Assembly: GCA_003255025.1 (NCBI GenBank)
Contig: QANY01000103.1
Span: 62,001-126,000 of the forward strand
Direction of reading: 5' to 3'
From: Datisca glomerata
Taxonomy: Eukaryota; Streptophyta; Magnoliopsida; Cucurbitales; Datiscaceae
DNA length: 64,000 nt
Below are positions 62,481 through 64,000 of this stretch, in pieces (within the stretch, counting starts at the first letter, position 1; each line of letters begins with the position of its first letter). The notes beneath the pieces were generated by a model. The model did not search any database. It was not told the origin of the DNA and saw nothing but the letters and a program-made list of their open reading frames with translations. A program made the position numbers and the translations under genes.

Positions 62481-62939
62481 TTTATCCTTTATCCAAACAT
62501 CAGTAATGCTTCAACTATGTCAATTAACAAAGAGGTGTTGGCATATCTCTGGCATCCTATTCCTTTAGAAACCTCGATCATGTGCAGATGCCATGGTTAC
62601 TTATGACATATATAGTGATGTAGGTTTCCATGCATGATCATCATACAGCGATGGTACTTACCAGTAGGGTGTGAGTGGTCTATATTGAGACTTGTAGCGT
62701 TCAAGCATGTTTGAGACTAACGATAGTAAATTAGATGTGACAAATGATTTTATCCTTGGAAGCATGATCATCGTGGCTGGAGACTTGCAATTCCACGATA
62801 GCTATAGTATGATACATCCCTGGTGCAGTAATAACTACTATCATGATACCAAGATGTTCAAGTGAGGTGGTCTTACTTGTCTCGTGGACTGTCAGGTTCG
62901 TTGGTAAGCTTGTGTTACATTCAACAATTGTGATCCAGT

Positions 62940-64000
62940 CCCAATAAATAAAAATACAACCTAGAAACTATGAGTTTGAAATCTGAAAATTGAAGGACGA
63001 ACCTTTTGAGCTTGCCTACAGAAGGTGCCAATATGTCTTGGGAGGAGAAATTCAAAGAGAATTCTCAACACCCCATTTTTTATTGATGGCTATCGTGGGG
63101 GACTTTCATGGCTTACCAACGAACCTGTTAGGGTGTGGGGAGTCCCCCATGTAATTTTCCTTTTTGAAACAAAAAATAAATTCCAACATGTTCAAGATAT
63201 CAAGAATATTTTAGATGCTTTTGGATGTGGTGTTGTTGACCTGATTGGGTTGAGTGGTGGCTTGGCCGTCTGTTAGAAAGATGATAAAATGATGGAATTA
63301 ATTAAATACTCTTAATTTTTTTCATTGAAGTAAAAGTTTATGATGAAGAAAAAAAACAAGCATTGGAGACTATTTGCAGTTTATGCTAGTACCCAAGAAA
63401 ATGTTCGAGAAGAACAATTCAGCTTATTGGGAACTCGTATAAGTAGTTGTGACTATTTGCAGTAAATGACCTACTTTCTCCCATGAAAAATGGGGTGGAC
63501 AACCGAAGAGTTGGTCCTTGTTATTCCTCCTCTCTTCTCTGATGAGGGAGGGTAATTTGGTTGATATTGGATTTGCTGGAACTCCATTCACTTGGACCAA
63601 CATGAGAGCATGGGGTAACCTAATAATGGAAAGACTTGACAGATGCTTAGTCTCTACCGATTGGCTCTTAGACTACTACTTAACTCGGCTATAATCTGTA
63701 TCATTGCTTGAGCCCGGGATCAGATCATGTTGCTATTCTGTTGACTACTTCAGAATTTTTTAGGAAGCCTAAAGCTGTATTTCGGTACGATCGGAGATGG
63801 CTTGAAGTGGAGGGTGGTAGAGAAGCTATCATTAATGGCAGGAAAAATGGTCTTTATTTCTCTTTCCTATGCCTCCCGTTAAGCTTATTCACCTTAGAGT
63901 TAAGCTCTTGGAATGGAGACACCAGACCCCATGGCTAATTTGAAGGCTTTTAACGATAAATTTAAAAAATCAGTCGGAGAGCTGTACAACAACAAGAGTG
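62940..64000 (+). mobile_element. LINE endonuclease remnant, cut by the window end
   Basis: Frames show VIFLFETKNKFQHVQDIKNI and VVDLIGLSGGLAVC (63140-63270), the start of an APE-type LINE endonuclease, then, in other frames, VDIGFAGTPFTWTNMRAWGN (63560-63620), IMERLDRCLVSTDWLLDYY and PGSDHVAILLTTSEF (63715-63755; S-D-H is the catalytic end motif), RWLEVEGGREA, and NLKAFNDKFKKSVGELYNN at the edge. Frameshifts break it. Plus orientation, opposite to the LINE at 38-42 kb. The RT would lie beyond the window. Confidence 0.8.

Overview
The window is nuclear DNA of a flowering plant, almost certainly a eudicot. It is AT-rich, its only intact gene has 24 GT-AG introns, and nearly everything else is layered transposon or integrated-virus debris with many in-frame stops.

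The host gene is SEC6 (exocyst subunit, EXOC3 family), + strand, 18501-37443. I could follow 25 exons that join in frame into about 756 codons. Its introns carry LINE pieces (introns 1, 8, 12, 18, 19), an 11-bp-TSD MITE (intron 5), a tRNA-derived SINE (intron 20) and a local tandem duplication (intron 11), all apparently tolerated.

Left flank (1-18500): decayed endogenous pararetrovirus (Caulimoviridae, petuvirus/florendovirus-like) fills 1-6770. It lies as two inverted pieces: a short + copy (movement protein and linker, 1-1140) and a longer - copy (linker, coat, zinc knuckle, protease, reverse-transcriptase remnant, an AlkB-like oxygenase domain, and a further viral region; 6770 down to 1300). 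Next is a Mutator-like transposase gene on the - strand (about 17000 down to 6800), split by a 7.45-kb SIRE-type Copia retrotransposon (7528-14979) with a perfect GCTTA target duplication.

Right flank (38000-64000): a decayed - strand LINE (41990-38270); a Tekay/Del-like Gypsy element (42897-48778) that lost its integrase; a full-length but dead Copia element (48961-53645); a second SIRE-like Copia relic (54731-61470) with a 2.5-kb minus-strand Gypsy-type solo LTR inside its 5' LTR and a hAT-like repeat inside its body; a weak Gypsy gag trace near 62.3 kb; and the endonuclease part of a + strand LINE that runs off the window end.

The most unusual item is the AlkB-like domain in a pararetroviral relic (about 3180-2730, - strand). 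The rest is a readable stratigraphy of nested insertions. No rRNA, tRNA gene, CRISPR array or operon was seen.
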